From: an uncultured Collinsella sp.
Lineage (GTDB): Bacteria; Actinomycetota; Coriobacteriia; Coriobacteriales; Coriobacteriaceae
Assembly (NCBI GenBank): GCA_959026535.1
Contig: CAUFMB010000028.1
Span: 1 to 29,394 of the forward strand
DNA: 29,394 nucleotides
Direction of reading: 5' to 3'
Each line of letters begins with the position of its first letter. The stretch's first letter is position 1. Shown here piece after piece: positions 15,060 through 22,781 of the stretch. The notes below the pieces were generated by a model. The model was not told the origin of the DNA. It did no database searches and worked only from the letters and a program-made list of their open reading frames with translations. Position numbers and translations under genes: made by a program.

Positions 15060-16679
15060 CTACAGCGAGTCGATGAAGCGCTGTTGGGCGGCACGGCCTG
15101 CCTCGTCCCATTTAAAGACGCCGGCGTTGTCGAGCACGTGGCCAAACACCACGCCGACCTCCTCGTGCAGGATATCGATGGCGTTGTCTGCCGTAAGCTC
15201 GTCGGCGCGGCGGGCAAAAACGTCTTCGGCCCATGCGGCGTGGTTGCGGCATAGATCATCGCCCTCGAGCGCGCTAGCAAGGTCGTAGCTGACGTCGACC
15301 TTGGCGGCCAGCAGGTGCTCGCGAACGGCACCGAGCTCGGGAACCAGGCGCGGCGGAAGAATGGCCAGGCCCATGACCTCGATCAGGCCAATGTTCTCCT
15401 TCTTAATGTGGTGATACTCGGCATGCGGGTGGAACACGCCCAGCGGATGCTCATCGGTCGTAATGTTGCAGCGAAGCGCCAGGTAGGCCTCGTAGATATC
15501 GCCACCGGCATTGCCGCGGGAGTCGACGCGGCGAATGACGGGCGTCACGGTGTTGTGCGCCACGCCGTCGGCCGTGTGCGCGATGACGCCCACGGACTCG
15601 TCGGTCCACTCGCGCCAGGCGAGGATGATCTTCTCGGCGGCATCGAGCAGCTGAGCACGGTCGTGCGAGCGCAGGCGCAGCACCGAGAGGGGCCACTGCA
15701 GCACGGTGCCGGTGACCTGGTCAAATCCGGGCACGCTAAACTGCGAGACCTCGGTTGCGTGCATCATGGGGAACTCGTGCGCGCCGCCCTGGAAGTGGTC
15801 GTGCGACAGGATCGAGCCGCCCACGATGGGCAGGTCGGCGTTGGAGCCGATAAAGTAGTGCGGGAACAGGTCCACAAAGTCGAGCAGGCAGGAGAGACCC
15901 TTGCGATCGACGTGCATCGGACGATGCTCGGAGCTCATGGCAATGCAATGCTCGTTAAAGTACGCGTACGGGCTGTACTGGAAGCCCCAACGCTCACCGT
16001 CAAGCTGGATTGGGATAACGCGCAGGTTCTGGCGAGCGGGGTGAGCGCCGCCGTCGGCTGCAGCGGAACGTCCGGGGTAGCCCTCGTTCTCGATGCAGAG
16101 CTGGCAGGCAGGATAATTCTCGCCCGTGTTCTTGGCGGCACCGGCTGCGGCGATGTCGCGCGGGTCCTTCTCGGGCTTGGACAGGTTGATCGTGATCTCA
16201 AGATCGCCCCAGTTGGTGGGAGTGCTCCATTTGATGTTGCGCGCGATGGCGGCGCGGCGCACATAGCCGGCGTCGCAGCACAGGCCGTAGAACCAGTCGG
16301 TCGCGGCGCGGGGCTCGTTGACGCCCATACGACCGTTGAACTCCTCGTTTACAACCGAAGGCCTCGGCATGAGCACGCCCATGATGCGCATGGCGATGCG
16401 GTCGCGGCCCGACGCCGTGTCCTCGGCGGCACCGTTGGCAACGGCGGCCTCGGAAAGCGTGGCGAGCGTGCCCTCCAGATCAAAGTCGGGGAGCGTATCG
16501 GGGTGCAGAAGCGAAATCTTCTCGGTCTGCAGCGCCCAGGCCATGTCGAGCGCGGGGCCCGTGGCGCCGATGCACTCAAGAGTGGTGTTGTAGGCCCAGA
16601 TGCGGTCGTCCTGCCCGATCATGGATCGGTGGATGGCGTACTCAATCAGGTTCTGTGCGGCTTCGCGCACGTCGGTCAT
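15060..16679 (-). CDS. galT: UDP-glucose--hexose-1-phosphate uridylyltransferase (GalT, class II)
   Basis: Leloir-pathway enzyme of 539 residues that exchanges UMP between UDP-glucose and galactose-1-phosphate. The length and the motifs AATDWFYGLCCDAGYVRR, HPARQNLRVIP and GGSILSHDHFQGG (catalytic His pair region) place it in the larger Gram-positive GalT2 family rather than the roughly 350-residue E. coli type. The start is the ATG that overlaps the galK stop in TAATG at 16679, a classic translational coupling; ATG 16688 is also in frame. It is the second gene of galK-galT and is followed by a strong terminator. galE is not in the window. Confidence 0.94.
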   Translation of the reverse strand: MTDVREAAQNLIEYAIHRSMIGQDDRIWAYNTTLECIGATGPALDMAWALQTEKISLLHPDTLPDFDLEGTLATLSEAAVANGAAEDTASGRDRIAMRIMGVLMPRPSVVNEEFNGRMGVNEPRAATDWFYGLCCDAGYVRRAAIARNIKWSTPTNWGDLEITINLSKPEKDPRDIAAAGAAKNTGENYPACQLCIENEGYPGRSAAADGGAHPARQNLRVIPIQLDGERWGFQYSPYAYFNEHCIAMSSEHRPMHVDRKGLSCLLDFVDLFPHYFIGSNADLPIVGGSILSHDHFQGGAHEFPMMHATEVSQFSVPGFDQVTGTVLQWPLSVLRLRSHDRAQLLDAAEKIILAWREWTDESVGVIAHTADGVAHNTVTPVIRRVDSRGNAGGDIYEAYLALRCNITTDEHPLGVFHPHAEYHHIKKENIGLIEVMGLAILPPRLVPELGAVREHLLAAKVDVSYDLASALEGDDLCRNHAAWAEDVFARRADELTADNAIDILHEEVGVVFGHVLDNAGVFKWDEAGRAAQQRFIDSL

Positions 16680-17884
16680 TACAGCCATGCTGCGTAAGCC
16701 CCCTTGTCAGAGATAGCGTAATGGCGGGCAGAATCCTCACCCAGCCAGCCGTTCATCTTGGAGATAAAGGTCTCGACCAGATCGAGCGGCACGAAGGCCT
16801 GGATGGTGCCGCCAAAGCCACCGCCGTGGATACGGACGGCGCCGCGGCCGTCGAGCACGTGCTCGGCCAGCGCCAGGGCATACATGGAAGGCTGCTCGGA
16901 ACCCAGCTTGGCAACAACATTCTGCAGGTACATGGCAGAGCTGGCGCCGGACTCGCGCGTCAGGACCAGGAACTGGTCGATGTCGCCGGCGTTCAGAGCT
17001 GCCCAGCGCTTGTCGACCAGGCCGTTCTCGTACCAGTAGTGAACGGCGCGCAGGCAGGCACGGTCGCCCAGCTTGGCACGCAGCTCGGGGAGCTTGGCGT
17101 CAAAGTCGGCAACGTCGACCTCGCACAGGCGTGCCTTGCCAAACTCGGCGGCGACGTCCTGCATCTCGCGCGGAACGGCGGCGTAGTCGTCGGTGGCGGC
17201 CACGTGGTCGGCGCCGACCTTAACGAGCACGAGCGCATAGCCGTGGTCCTCAAAGTTAAGCTCGAGCTTCTGGGTCTTAGGCTGAGCCTGGTCCTCAAAG
17301 TCCATGTAGGCAAGGCCGCCCAGGCAAACGGCAGCCTGGTCCATTAGACCGCAGGGCTTGCCGTAATAGTTGTTCTCGGTGCGCTGGCTCATCTGGGCGA
17401 GCGCGACGGGCTCGATGGCGGGTGCGCCCCAGAGGGCTTCCATGGCACGACCGTACGCGGCCTCGACGGCGGCAGAGCTGGAAAGGCCGCCGCCCGAGGG
17501 GACGGAGCAGGTAAAGGCAAAGTCGAAGCCCTGGGGCTCAACGCCCAGAGCAGCGATTTCGTGGGCCATGCCGCGGACGAGGCTCGCGGACGTGCCCTTC
17601 TCGGACTCTTGAATATCCAGCGTGTCGAGCGTGATCTCAAAGGTGGGGTAGCCCTCGTCGGCTACGCGAACCTTGTTGGAATCGGTTGCCACGGCGATGC
17701 CGTCGACGGCGACATCGAGCGAGCCGGCGATAACGTGGCCGCCCTCGTGGTCGGTGTGGTTGCCGCTGATCTCGGAACGGCCGGGCGCGTGCACGTAGAG
17801 CACCTGGCGGTCGCCGATGGGGCCAAACTCCTCCTCGAACAGCTTGGTGAGCGTGGCGAATGTCTTTTCGTCGGGGGTGGTCAT
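16679..17884 (-). CDS. galK: Galactokinase
   Basis: GHMP-family kinase of 401 residues that makes galactose-1-phosphate from galactose and ATP. The galactokinase signature is GRSEISGNHTDHEGGHV (about 35-51), slightly divergent from the usual GR(V/I)NLIGEHTDY. The ATP loop is PSGGGLSSSAAVEAAYG (about 129-145), the catalytic Asp is in GLMDQ (about 182), and the C-terminal motif RIHGGGFGGTIQAF is present. ATG 17884 follows AAGGA. It is coupled to galT by TAATG overlap. It is divergent from the third LacI regulator, with matching operators at 17929 and 17993, so galactose induction through that repressor is likely. Confidence 0.96.
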   Translation of the reverse strand: MTTPDEKTFATLTKLFEEEFGPIGDRQVLYVHAPGRSEISGNHTDHEGGHVIAGSLDVAVDGIAVATDSNKVRVADEGYPTFEITLDTLDIQESEKGTSASLVRGMAHEIAALGVEPQGFDFAFTCSVPSGGGLSSSAAVEAAYGRAMEALWGAPAIEPVALAQMSQRTENNYYGKPCGLMDQAAVCLGGLAYMDFEDQAQPKTQKLELNFEDHGYALVLVKVGADHVAATDDYAAVPREMQDVAAEFGKARLCEVDVADFDAKLPELRAKLGDRACLRAVHYWYENGLVDKRWAALNAGDIDQFLVLTRESGASSAMYLQNVVAKLGSEQPSMYALALAEHVLDGRGAVRIHGGGFGGTIQAFVPLDLVETFISKMNGWLGEDSARHYAISDKGAYAAWL

Positions 17885-17928
17885 GGGAGTCCTTTCCTTG
17901 GCGCGCACGGGTGAGTTTTGCGTCGTTA

Positions 17929-17942
17929 TGAGTACGTTAACA
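17929..17942. promoter_or_regulatory. LacI-type operator (TGAGTAC set) near galK
   Basis: TGAGTACGTTAACA fits TG-N3-AC-GT-N3-CA, with halves TGAGTAC and TGTTAAC. It lies 45 bp upstream of galK. Confidence 0.72.
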
Positions 17943-17992
17943 ACTTGAAGCGGCATGAACCAAGTGTTCACGATACCGCACGTTACGGGCTA

Positions 17993-18006
17993 TGTTAACG
18001 TACTCA
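17993..18006. promoter_or_regulatory. LacI-type operator (TGAGTAC set), inverted copy
   Basis: TGTTAACGTACTCA is the exact reverse complement of the site at 17929, 64 bp away. Confidence 0.72.
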
Positions 18007-18057
18007 TAACACATCGCTTGTCACTTTTTGAGAATCTGGTAATCGGTAGAAATACAG

Positions 18058-18068
18058 CCGTGAACGGT
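18058..18068. promoter_or_regulatory. CCGTGAACGGT shared motif
   Basis: This 11-mer occurs exactly, in reverse, at 7900-7910 before lacF. It contains the palindrome CCGT-GA-ACGG. Related copies lie at 1737, 6713, 7921 and 9741. Confidence 0.45.
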
Positions 18069-18115
18069 ACTGCCGTATGGACTTATAAAGCAGAAGAGAT
18101 GCAGATAGAAAAAGT

Positions 18116-18129
18116 AGAGTACGTTAACA
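18116..18129. promoter_or_regulatory. LacI-type operator (TGAGTAC set) near lacI3
   Basis: AGAGTACGTTAACA, one mismatch from the set, about 93 bp upstream of the regulator's start. Confidence 0.6.
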
Positions 18130-18222
18130 TGCGTCCGACGATAGCGGGCCTCGGCGCGGGATGTATTACTGCCCGGGCCGGCATTCACGCTATTCAGATC
18201 TCGCAAGGGTGAAGGTGATCCT

Positions 18223-19254
18223 GTGGCAAGGCGCCCGTCCAACGATACAGGTACGCGTCCGGTCTCCATGGCTGACGTCGCCCGCGCTGCCGGCGTTTCG
18301 CAGCAGACGGTTTCGCGCGTCGCCAACGGCTTGCCCAACGTTAACGAGCAGACGCGCCAGCGCGTGCAGGCTGCTATGCAAGAGCTCGGCTTTCGTCCGA
18401 GTTATGCCGGTCGCTCGCTGCGCGACGGCCGTTACCATTCGGTCGGCCTATGCATCAACGATGTCACCAAGTTTGGCAACCTCTCAATGATCGACGGCAT
18501 CGCCAGCGCTGCTCGCGAGCATAATTGCGCCATCACGCTGGTCGAGATGTCCAAGACTGAGGAATTCTCGCTTGCCGAGGCCACGCGTCGTATGGCCGCA
18601 TTGCCGGTGGATGGCATCATCATCGGCATGAGCCGCATGGCGCCCGATTTTGAGACGTTTGATCCACTGCCGGGCATTGGAACGGTCATCGTTACCATGT
18701 ACGCGCATCCGCGCGTGACTACGGTCGATTCCGACCATTACGGCTGCTCGCTCTTGCTAATGGATCATCTGTTTGAGCTGGGGCACGAGCAGATTCGCTA
18801 TATCGGCGGCCCGTCGTTCTCAGTCGACGAGCAATTTCGTCGCGCCGGTTGGCAGGATGCGCTCGAGCGTAAACACATTCAGCCGCATGCGCCGCTCGAG
18901 GGAGACTGGTCTGCCAACAGTGGCTACGAGGCCGGCAGATATCTGGCCGAGCACGACCGCACTATGACGGCGATCTATGCGGCAAACGACCAGATGGCAA
19001 ATGGGGCGATTGCCGCGCTGCGCGATAGCGGTCTGCGCGTGCCCGAGGACGTAAGCGTGGTGGGCGTCGATGATTCGCTCGATGATTTTGTAGCACACAA
19101 CGAGCTCACGACCGTGCGATTCGATCTACATCAGCGCGGACGCGAGGTGTTCGAGCATGCGGTTCCCGAGGCGGGTACGGCGGGCAAAACCGTTGCCATT
19201 CGTATTCCCGGCCAACTCATTATTCGACATAGCACGGCGATACCGCGCTCATAG
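18223..19254 (+). CDS. LacI-family transcriptional regulator 3
   Basis: Repressor of 343 residues, probably controlling the divergent galKT and itself. The helix-turn-helix is MADVARAAGVSQQTVSRVAN with Gln as first specificity residue. The hinge is RPSYAGRSLRDG and the effector-domain end is VPEDVSVVGVDDSLDD. It is close to regulator 1 over the whole length (MIDGIASAAREHNCAITLVEM, HPRVTTVDSDHYGCSLL), so the two are probably recent paralogues. It starts with GTG 18223 after AAGGTGAT. Three operators of the TGAGTAC set lie in the 338-bp gap to galK. Confidence 0.93.
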   Translation: MARRPSNDTGTRPVSMADVARAAGVSQQTVSRVANGLPNVNEQTRQRVQAAMQELGFRPSYAGRSLRDGRYHSVGLCINDVTKFGNLSMIDGIASAAREHNCAITLVEMSKTEEFSLAEATRRMAALPVDGIIIGMSRMAPDFETFDPLPGIGTVIVTMYAHPRVTTVDSDHYGCSLLLMDHLFELGHEQIRYIGGPSFSVDEQFRRAGWQDALERKHIQPHAPLEGDWSANSGYEAGRYLAEHDRTMTAIYAANDQMANGAIAALRDSGLRVPEDVSVVGVDDSLDDFVAHNELTTVRFDLHQRGREVFEHAVPEAGTAGKTVAIRIPGQLIIRHSTAIPRS

Positions 19255-19383
19255 TTTGCGCAGGTAAACGGCGGTATATTCCGCCTAAATTCCAATCGAT
19301 AAGGATGCTGACAGATAGCCGTGGCTATGAAGGCGAGTGTTATGATAGACGGGTTCTTTTGTCTATCTAGGAGGCTTTGCCTG

Positions 19384-20544
19384 ATGGAGATCACCAAGGA
19401 TATCCGCTACATCGGTGTCGACGATCACGACATTGACCTGTTCGAGGGCCAGTACGACGTGTCCGAGAACGGCATGGCATACAACAGCTATGTTATCTTG
19501 GGCGATAAAATCGCTGTCGCCGATTCGGTTGACGCTGGCTTTGTCGACGAATGGCTCGGCAACCTCGAGGCCGCGCTCGACGGCCGTACGCCCGACTACC
19601 TGGTCGTCCATCACATGGAGCCCGATCACTCCGCCGGTATCGCCGCCTTTATGGAGCGCTATCCCCAGGCACAGATTGTGGCAAGCATGGGCGCCTTCCG
19701 CATGATGGTCAACTACTTTGGCACCGACTACCCCGAGCGTAAGATGGTCGTCAAAGAGGGCGACGTGCTCGACCTGGGTGGCCACAGCCTAACGTTTGTC
19801 GGCGCCCCCAACGTGCACTGGCCCGAGGTGATCTTCTCCTACGAGTCCACCGACAAGGTGCTCTTTAGTGCCGACGGCTTTGGCAAGTTCGGCGCCAACG
19901 ACATCGAGGACCCGGAAGGCTGGGCTTGCGAAGCGCGCCGCTACTACTTTGGCATCGTCGGTAAGTTCGGCAAATTCGTGCAGACCGTGCTCAAGAAGGC
20001 CGCCGATCTGGATATCCAGATCATCTGTCCGCTCCATGGTCCTGTTCTTACCGAGAACCTGGGCTACTACCTCGACACCTATAACACCTGGTCGAGCTAT
20101 CAGCCCGAGGACGAGGGCATCACGATCGCCTATGCGAGCGTGTATGGCCATCTGAAGGCTGCCGTCGAGGAGCTCGCATCTGCGCTCGAGGCTCGCGGCC
20201 AGAAGGTCTCCGTCTTTGATCTGGCTCGCGACGACATGGCCGAGGCCGTTGAGGATGCGTTCCGCTACGACCGTCTGGTGCTCGCCTCCATTACCTATCA
20301 GGGCGAGATCTTCCCGTGCATGAGCACCTTTATCCACACGCTCGCCGAGCATGCCTACCAGAACCGTACCGTGGCGCTTGTCGAGTCCGGTTCCTGGGCG
20401 CCCGCTGCCGCCAAGGTTATGACCAAGGAGCTCGAGGGTATGAAGGACATCACCCTGACGCAGAACAAGGTGACTGTGCTGGGCTCGCTCAACGACGCCT
20501 CGCGCGCTCAGATCGAGGCCCTCGCCGACGAGCTGTCCAAGTAG
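19384..20544 (+). CDS. Flavodiiron protein (FprA-type O2/NO reductase)
   Basis: Cytoplasmic two-domain protein of 386 residues. The N-terminal metallo-beta-lactamase-like domain has the di-iron ligands in HMEPDH (about 77-82), His145 (NVHWPE), Asp164 (SADGFG) and His219 (CPLHGP). The C-terminal flavodoxin domain begins near 246 (ITIAYASVYGHLKAAVEEL). Proteins of this type reduce O2 to water or NO to N2O and protect anaerobes. AGGAGG lies nine bases before ATG 19384; an upstream in-frame start at 19321 is unlikely. It has its own terminator and no operon partner; a rubredoxin or flavin reductase would be needed and none is in the window. It is not part of the sugar pathway. Confidence 0.94.
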   Translation: MEITKDIRYIGVDDHDIDLFEGQYDVSENGMAYNSYVILGDKIAVADSVDAGFVDEWLGNLEAALDGRTPDYLVVHHMEPDHSAGIAAFMERYPQAQIVASMGAFRMMVNYFGTDYPERKMVVKEGDVLDLGGHSLTFVGAPNVHWPEVIFSYESTDKVLFSADGFGKFGANDIEDPEGWACEARRYYFGIVGKFGKFVQTVLKKAADLDIQIICPLHGPVLTENLGYYLDTYNTWSSYQPEDEGITIAYASVYGHLKAAVEELASALEARGQKVSVFDLARDDMAEAVEDAFRYDRLVLASITYQGEIFPCMSTFIHTLAEHAYQNRTVALVESGSWAPAAAKVMTKELEGMKDITLTQNKVTVLGSLNDASRAQIEALADELSK

Positions 20545-20567
20545 CGACACATTCACTTCTGATGCTC

Positions 20568-20601
20568 AACCACCACAAAGGAGACCTTTGTGGTGGTTTT
20601 T
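20568..20601 (+). terminator. Rho-independent terminator after the flavodiiron gene
   Basis: AACCACCACAAAGG pairs perfectly with CCTTTGTGGTGGTT around AGA, followed by TTTTTG. It also lies at the end of the convergent deoR-type gene. Confidence 0.92.
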
Positions 20602-20603
20602 GT

Positions 20604-21407
20604 TTAAGCGCCGGCGATGACGAGGGCTGGACGTGAGCTGTCAGTGGCCTCGGCGATCGAGGTGGCGACGGCATGGTCGGGGTCGCGGTCCATCACGATG
20701 GTGTCAACGTCGGCAAGCTCGGCAAAACGGTACATGCCGCGTCCGTTAACCTTGCTGGCGTCCATGAGGGCGACGCTTTGACGGGCCGCGGCGATCATAG
20801 CCGTTTTGGTCTCGGCCATCTGGGGAAAGTCGGTCGTAAAGCCGCAGCTGGGGACAAAGGCGCCGGGGCACATGACGGCCAGATCGGCATGGACCATTTG
20901 GAGCGCCTGCATAGTGAGCGGTCCGTACAAATAACGATGGCCTTTGCGCAGCGCCCCGCCCAGCATGACGACATCGACTGAGGGCATGCTCTCGTCGATG
21001 TAATCGGCAATGGTAATGTCGGCCGTGATGACGGTGATACCGTCGCGCTGATCGAGGAGCCGGACGAACTCGAGCGCCGTGGTGCCCGAGTCGACGAGCA
21101 ACGTGTCGCCGTCATTGACGAGCTCGATGGCGCTTTGCGCGATGGCCTGCTTGGCGGCGACGTTGACATTGATGCGGCGATCCTGCGTGGAAACGGTCAG
21201 GCGTTTGTGGAGCGATACGGCACCGCCATGCGTGCGGCGCAGCTTGCCTGCTTCGGCGAGCGCGTCCAGGTCGGCGCGGGCGGTGACGGAGGACACGCCA
21301 AAGGTCTGGGCGATTTCTGCTACCTGCACCGAGGCATTATGCTCGAGCATTTCCATAATGGCGGTACGGCGTTCGTCGGCAAAAGCACGGTTGGTGGCTT
21401 GGGCCAT
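20604..21407 (-). CDS. DeoR/GlpR-family transcriptional regulator
   Basis: Regulator of 267 residues. The N-terminal DeoR helix-turn-helix (about 11-62: RRTAIMEMLEHNASVQVAEI, VSSVTARADLDAL, then LRRTHGGAV) is followed by a DeoR-type phosphosugar sensor with DGDTLLVDSGTTALEF and LMDASKV. I chose ATG 21407 because GGAG lies five bases upstream; ATG 21464 has no ribosome site. It is divergent from the class II aldolase. A TGTTCGATATTG motif in the shared gap recurs before lacF and the first glycosidase gene, so it may be a LacR-like regulator of the tagatose pathway, sensing tagatose-6-phosphate or a similar metabolite. That role is inferred from position and motif. Confidence 0.9.
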   Translation of the reverse strand: MAQATNRAFADERRTAIMEMLEHNASVQVAEIAQTFGVSSVTARADLDALAEAGKLRRTHGGAVSLHKRLTVSTQDRRINVNVAAKQAIAQSAIELVNDGDTLLVDSGTTALEFVRLLDQRDGITVITADITIADYIDESMPSVDVVMLGGALRKGHRYLYGPLTMQALQMVHADLAVMCPGAFVPSCGFTTDFPQMAETKTAMIAAARQSVALMDASKVNGRGMYRFAELADVDTIVMDRDPDHAVATSIAEATDSSRPALVIAGA

Positions 21408-21524
21408 GCTTGCTCCATTCTCGGCTAAATTTGCAGGAATTGTGTTGACTCTATTTTCGTTCATTTTCTTTTTGAGTAAGAAAAGACCTTTCGATTACTT
21501 ATCTTTTCTATAAAAGAAAGACGC

Positions 21525-21551
21525 TGAACACTCAAAATTCAATATCGAACA
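21525..21551. promoter_or_regulatory. DeoR-type operator candidate between regulator and aldolase
   Basis: CAATATCGAACA (21540-21551) is the exact complement of TGTTCGATATTG at 1564 and 7871. A second GAACA lies 22 bp away (TGAACA at 21525). The half-site ATGTTCGAT agrees with the known E. coli GlpR half-site form. It is placed to control both divergent genes. Confidence 0.55.
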
Positions 21552-21669
21552 TGTCCACTCGGCTCAAATTCCTTCCGTTTGCTTTTCAAAAATGACTGTA
21601 TTGACCTGCATGGGCTCAATATCTCGCACGTGCAAAGCTGCTGAATTTCATACAATGAGCGCAGCAAAA

Positions 21670-21690
21670 CGCAAGGTAAAACGCCTTGCG
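21670..21690 (+). other. Leader hairpin before the aldolase gene
   Basis: CGCAAGG pairs with CCTTGCG around TAAAACG, about 50 bp upstream of the aldolase start. No T-run; the role is unknown. Confidence 0.35.
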
Positions 21691-21741
21691 AACAACTACG
21701 CCCGATGTCCAGATGCGGGCGAGGGAGAGGAGCAAACGCTC

Positions 21742-22599
21742 ATGGCACTTGTTACCACCGAAAAGATGCTCAAGGACGCTCAGGCCGGCCACTACGCCGT
21801 CGGCGCTTTCAACGTCGAGAACCTCGAGTTTGTTATGGCCGTTCTGGCCGCTGCCGAGGAGACCAAGTCCCCCGTCATCATGCAGACCACCCCGGGCACC
21901 ATCAAGACCGCTGGTCTGGACTACTTCTACGGCATGGTCAAGGCTGCCGCCGAGCGCGCTTCCGTGCCCGTCGCTCTGCACCTCGATCACGGCGATGGCT
22001 ATGACCGCTGCATGCAGGCTTTCCGCACCGGCTATACCTCTGTCATGATCGACGGTTCGCACGAGTCCTTCGAGGACAACATCGCCCTGACCAAGTCCGT
22101 CGCCGACGCTGGCCGCGCCATGGGCGTGCCCGTCGAGGCCGAGCTCGGTAAGGTTGGTGGCAAGGAGGACGACGGTCCCGCGGTTGAGGGCGAGAGCCCC
22201 TACACCGATCCTGCCGAGGCCAAGGAGTTCGTCGAGCGTACCGGCTGCACCTCCCTCGCTATTGGCGTTGGCACCAGCCACGGCGTGTACACGAGCGATC
22301 CGCACATCGAGCAGTCCGTGGTCAAGGCTATCCGCGACGCCGTCGACGTGCCGCTGGTTCTGCACGGCACCTCCGGTGTGCCCGATGAGCAGGTTGCCGA
22401 GGCTGTGAAGAACGGTATCTGCAAGGTCAACTACGCCACCGAGCTGCGTCAGGCCTACACCAAGGGCTTCATGGCCTACATGGCCGAGAACCCCGCCTGC
22501 TTCGATCCCAAGAAGCCGGCCAAGGAGGGCATGCGTGAGATCACCGAGCTGGTTAAGATTCGCATGACCAACCTCAACTCTGTGGGCAAAGCAGAGTAA
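21742..22599 (+). CDS. Class II ketose-1,6-bisphosphate aldolase (tagatose/fructose type)
   Basis: Zn-dependent aldolase of 285 residues, like GatY/KbaY and short class II FbaA. It splits tagatose- or fructose-1,6-bisphosphate into dihydroxyacetone phosphate and glyceraldehyde-3-phosphate. The markers are YAVGAFNVENLEF, LHLDHGDGYD (catalytic Asp82, Zn ligand His83), SVMIDGSH, VEAELGKVGGKEDD, the Zn His at about 180 (TSHGVY) and at about 208 (LHGTSG). ATG 21742 follows GAGGAG; upstream in-frame starts lack support. No LacD (class I) is in the window, so this enzyme probably closes the tagatose-6-phosphate route. Which bisphosphate it prefers cannot be told by eye. Confidence 0.92.
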   Translation: MALVTTEKMLKDAQAGHYAVGAFNVENLEFVMAVLAAAEETKSPVIMQTTPGTIKTAGLDYFYGMVKAAAERASVPVALHLDHGDGYDRCMQAFRTGYTSVMIDGSHESFEDNIALTKSVADAGRAMGVPVEAELGKVGGKEDDGPAVEGESPYTDPAEAKEFVERTGCTSLAIGVGTSHGVYTSDPHIEQSVVKAIRDAVDVPLVLHGTSGVPDEQVAEAVKNGICKVNYATELRQAYTKGFMAYMAENPACFDPKKPAKEGMREITELVKIRMTNLNSVGKAE

Positions 22600-22623
22600 C
22601 AGCAAGGGTACTCTGATCCCACC

Positions 22624-22774
22624 GGACGGTTTGGGCGGGTCCCGTACTTAGTTTCCAAAACGTCCTCGCGCATGAAGGCCCCCGTTGTCTCGCTTCTTCG
22701 AAGCGTTGACAACGGGGGCCTTCGCGCTGCGGAATGATTTTGGAAACTAAGTACGGGACCCGCCCAAACCGTCC
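22624..22774. repeat. Perfect 37-bp inverted repeat with nested hairpin
   Basis: Arms 22624-22660 and 22738-22774 are perfect complements (starting GGACGGTTTGGGCGGG). Inside lies a second hairpin, 22675-22689 with 22708-22722 (AAGGCCCCCGTTGTC and its complement), capped by CGCTTC-TTC-GAAGCG. Transcribed either way it would form a very long rod. It may end transcription of the aldolase gene and of the convergent HAD gene, although T-runs are short. Confidence 0.85.
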
Positions 22775-22781
22775 TGCTCAA

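Noticed and set aside
15315..16697. A 460-residue plus-strand frame opposite galT
   Set aside because: Same artefact of GC-rich antisense; galT on the other strand has full family motifs.
18341..18352. GTTAACGAG inside the LacI regulator 3 coding region as a further operator
   Set aside because: It lacks the TG...CA frame of the pattern and lies in coding sequence.
19271..19290. GGCGG/CCGCC hairpin after LacI regulator 3 as terminator
   Set aside because: Stem is only five to seven pairs and no T-run follows.
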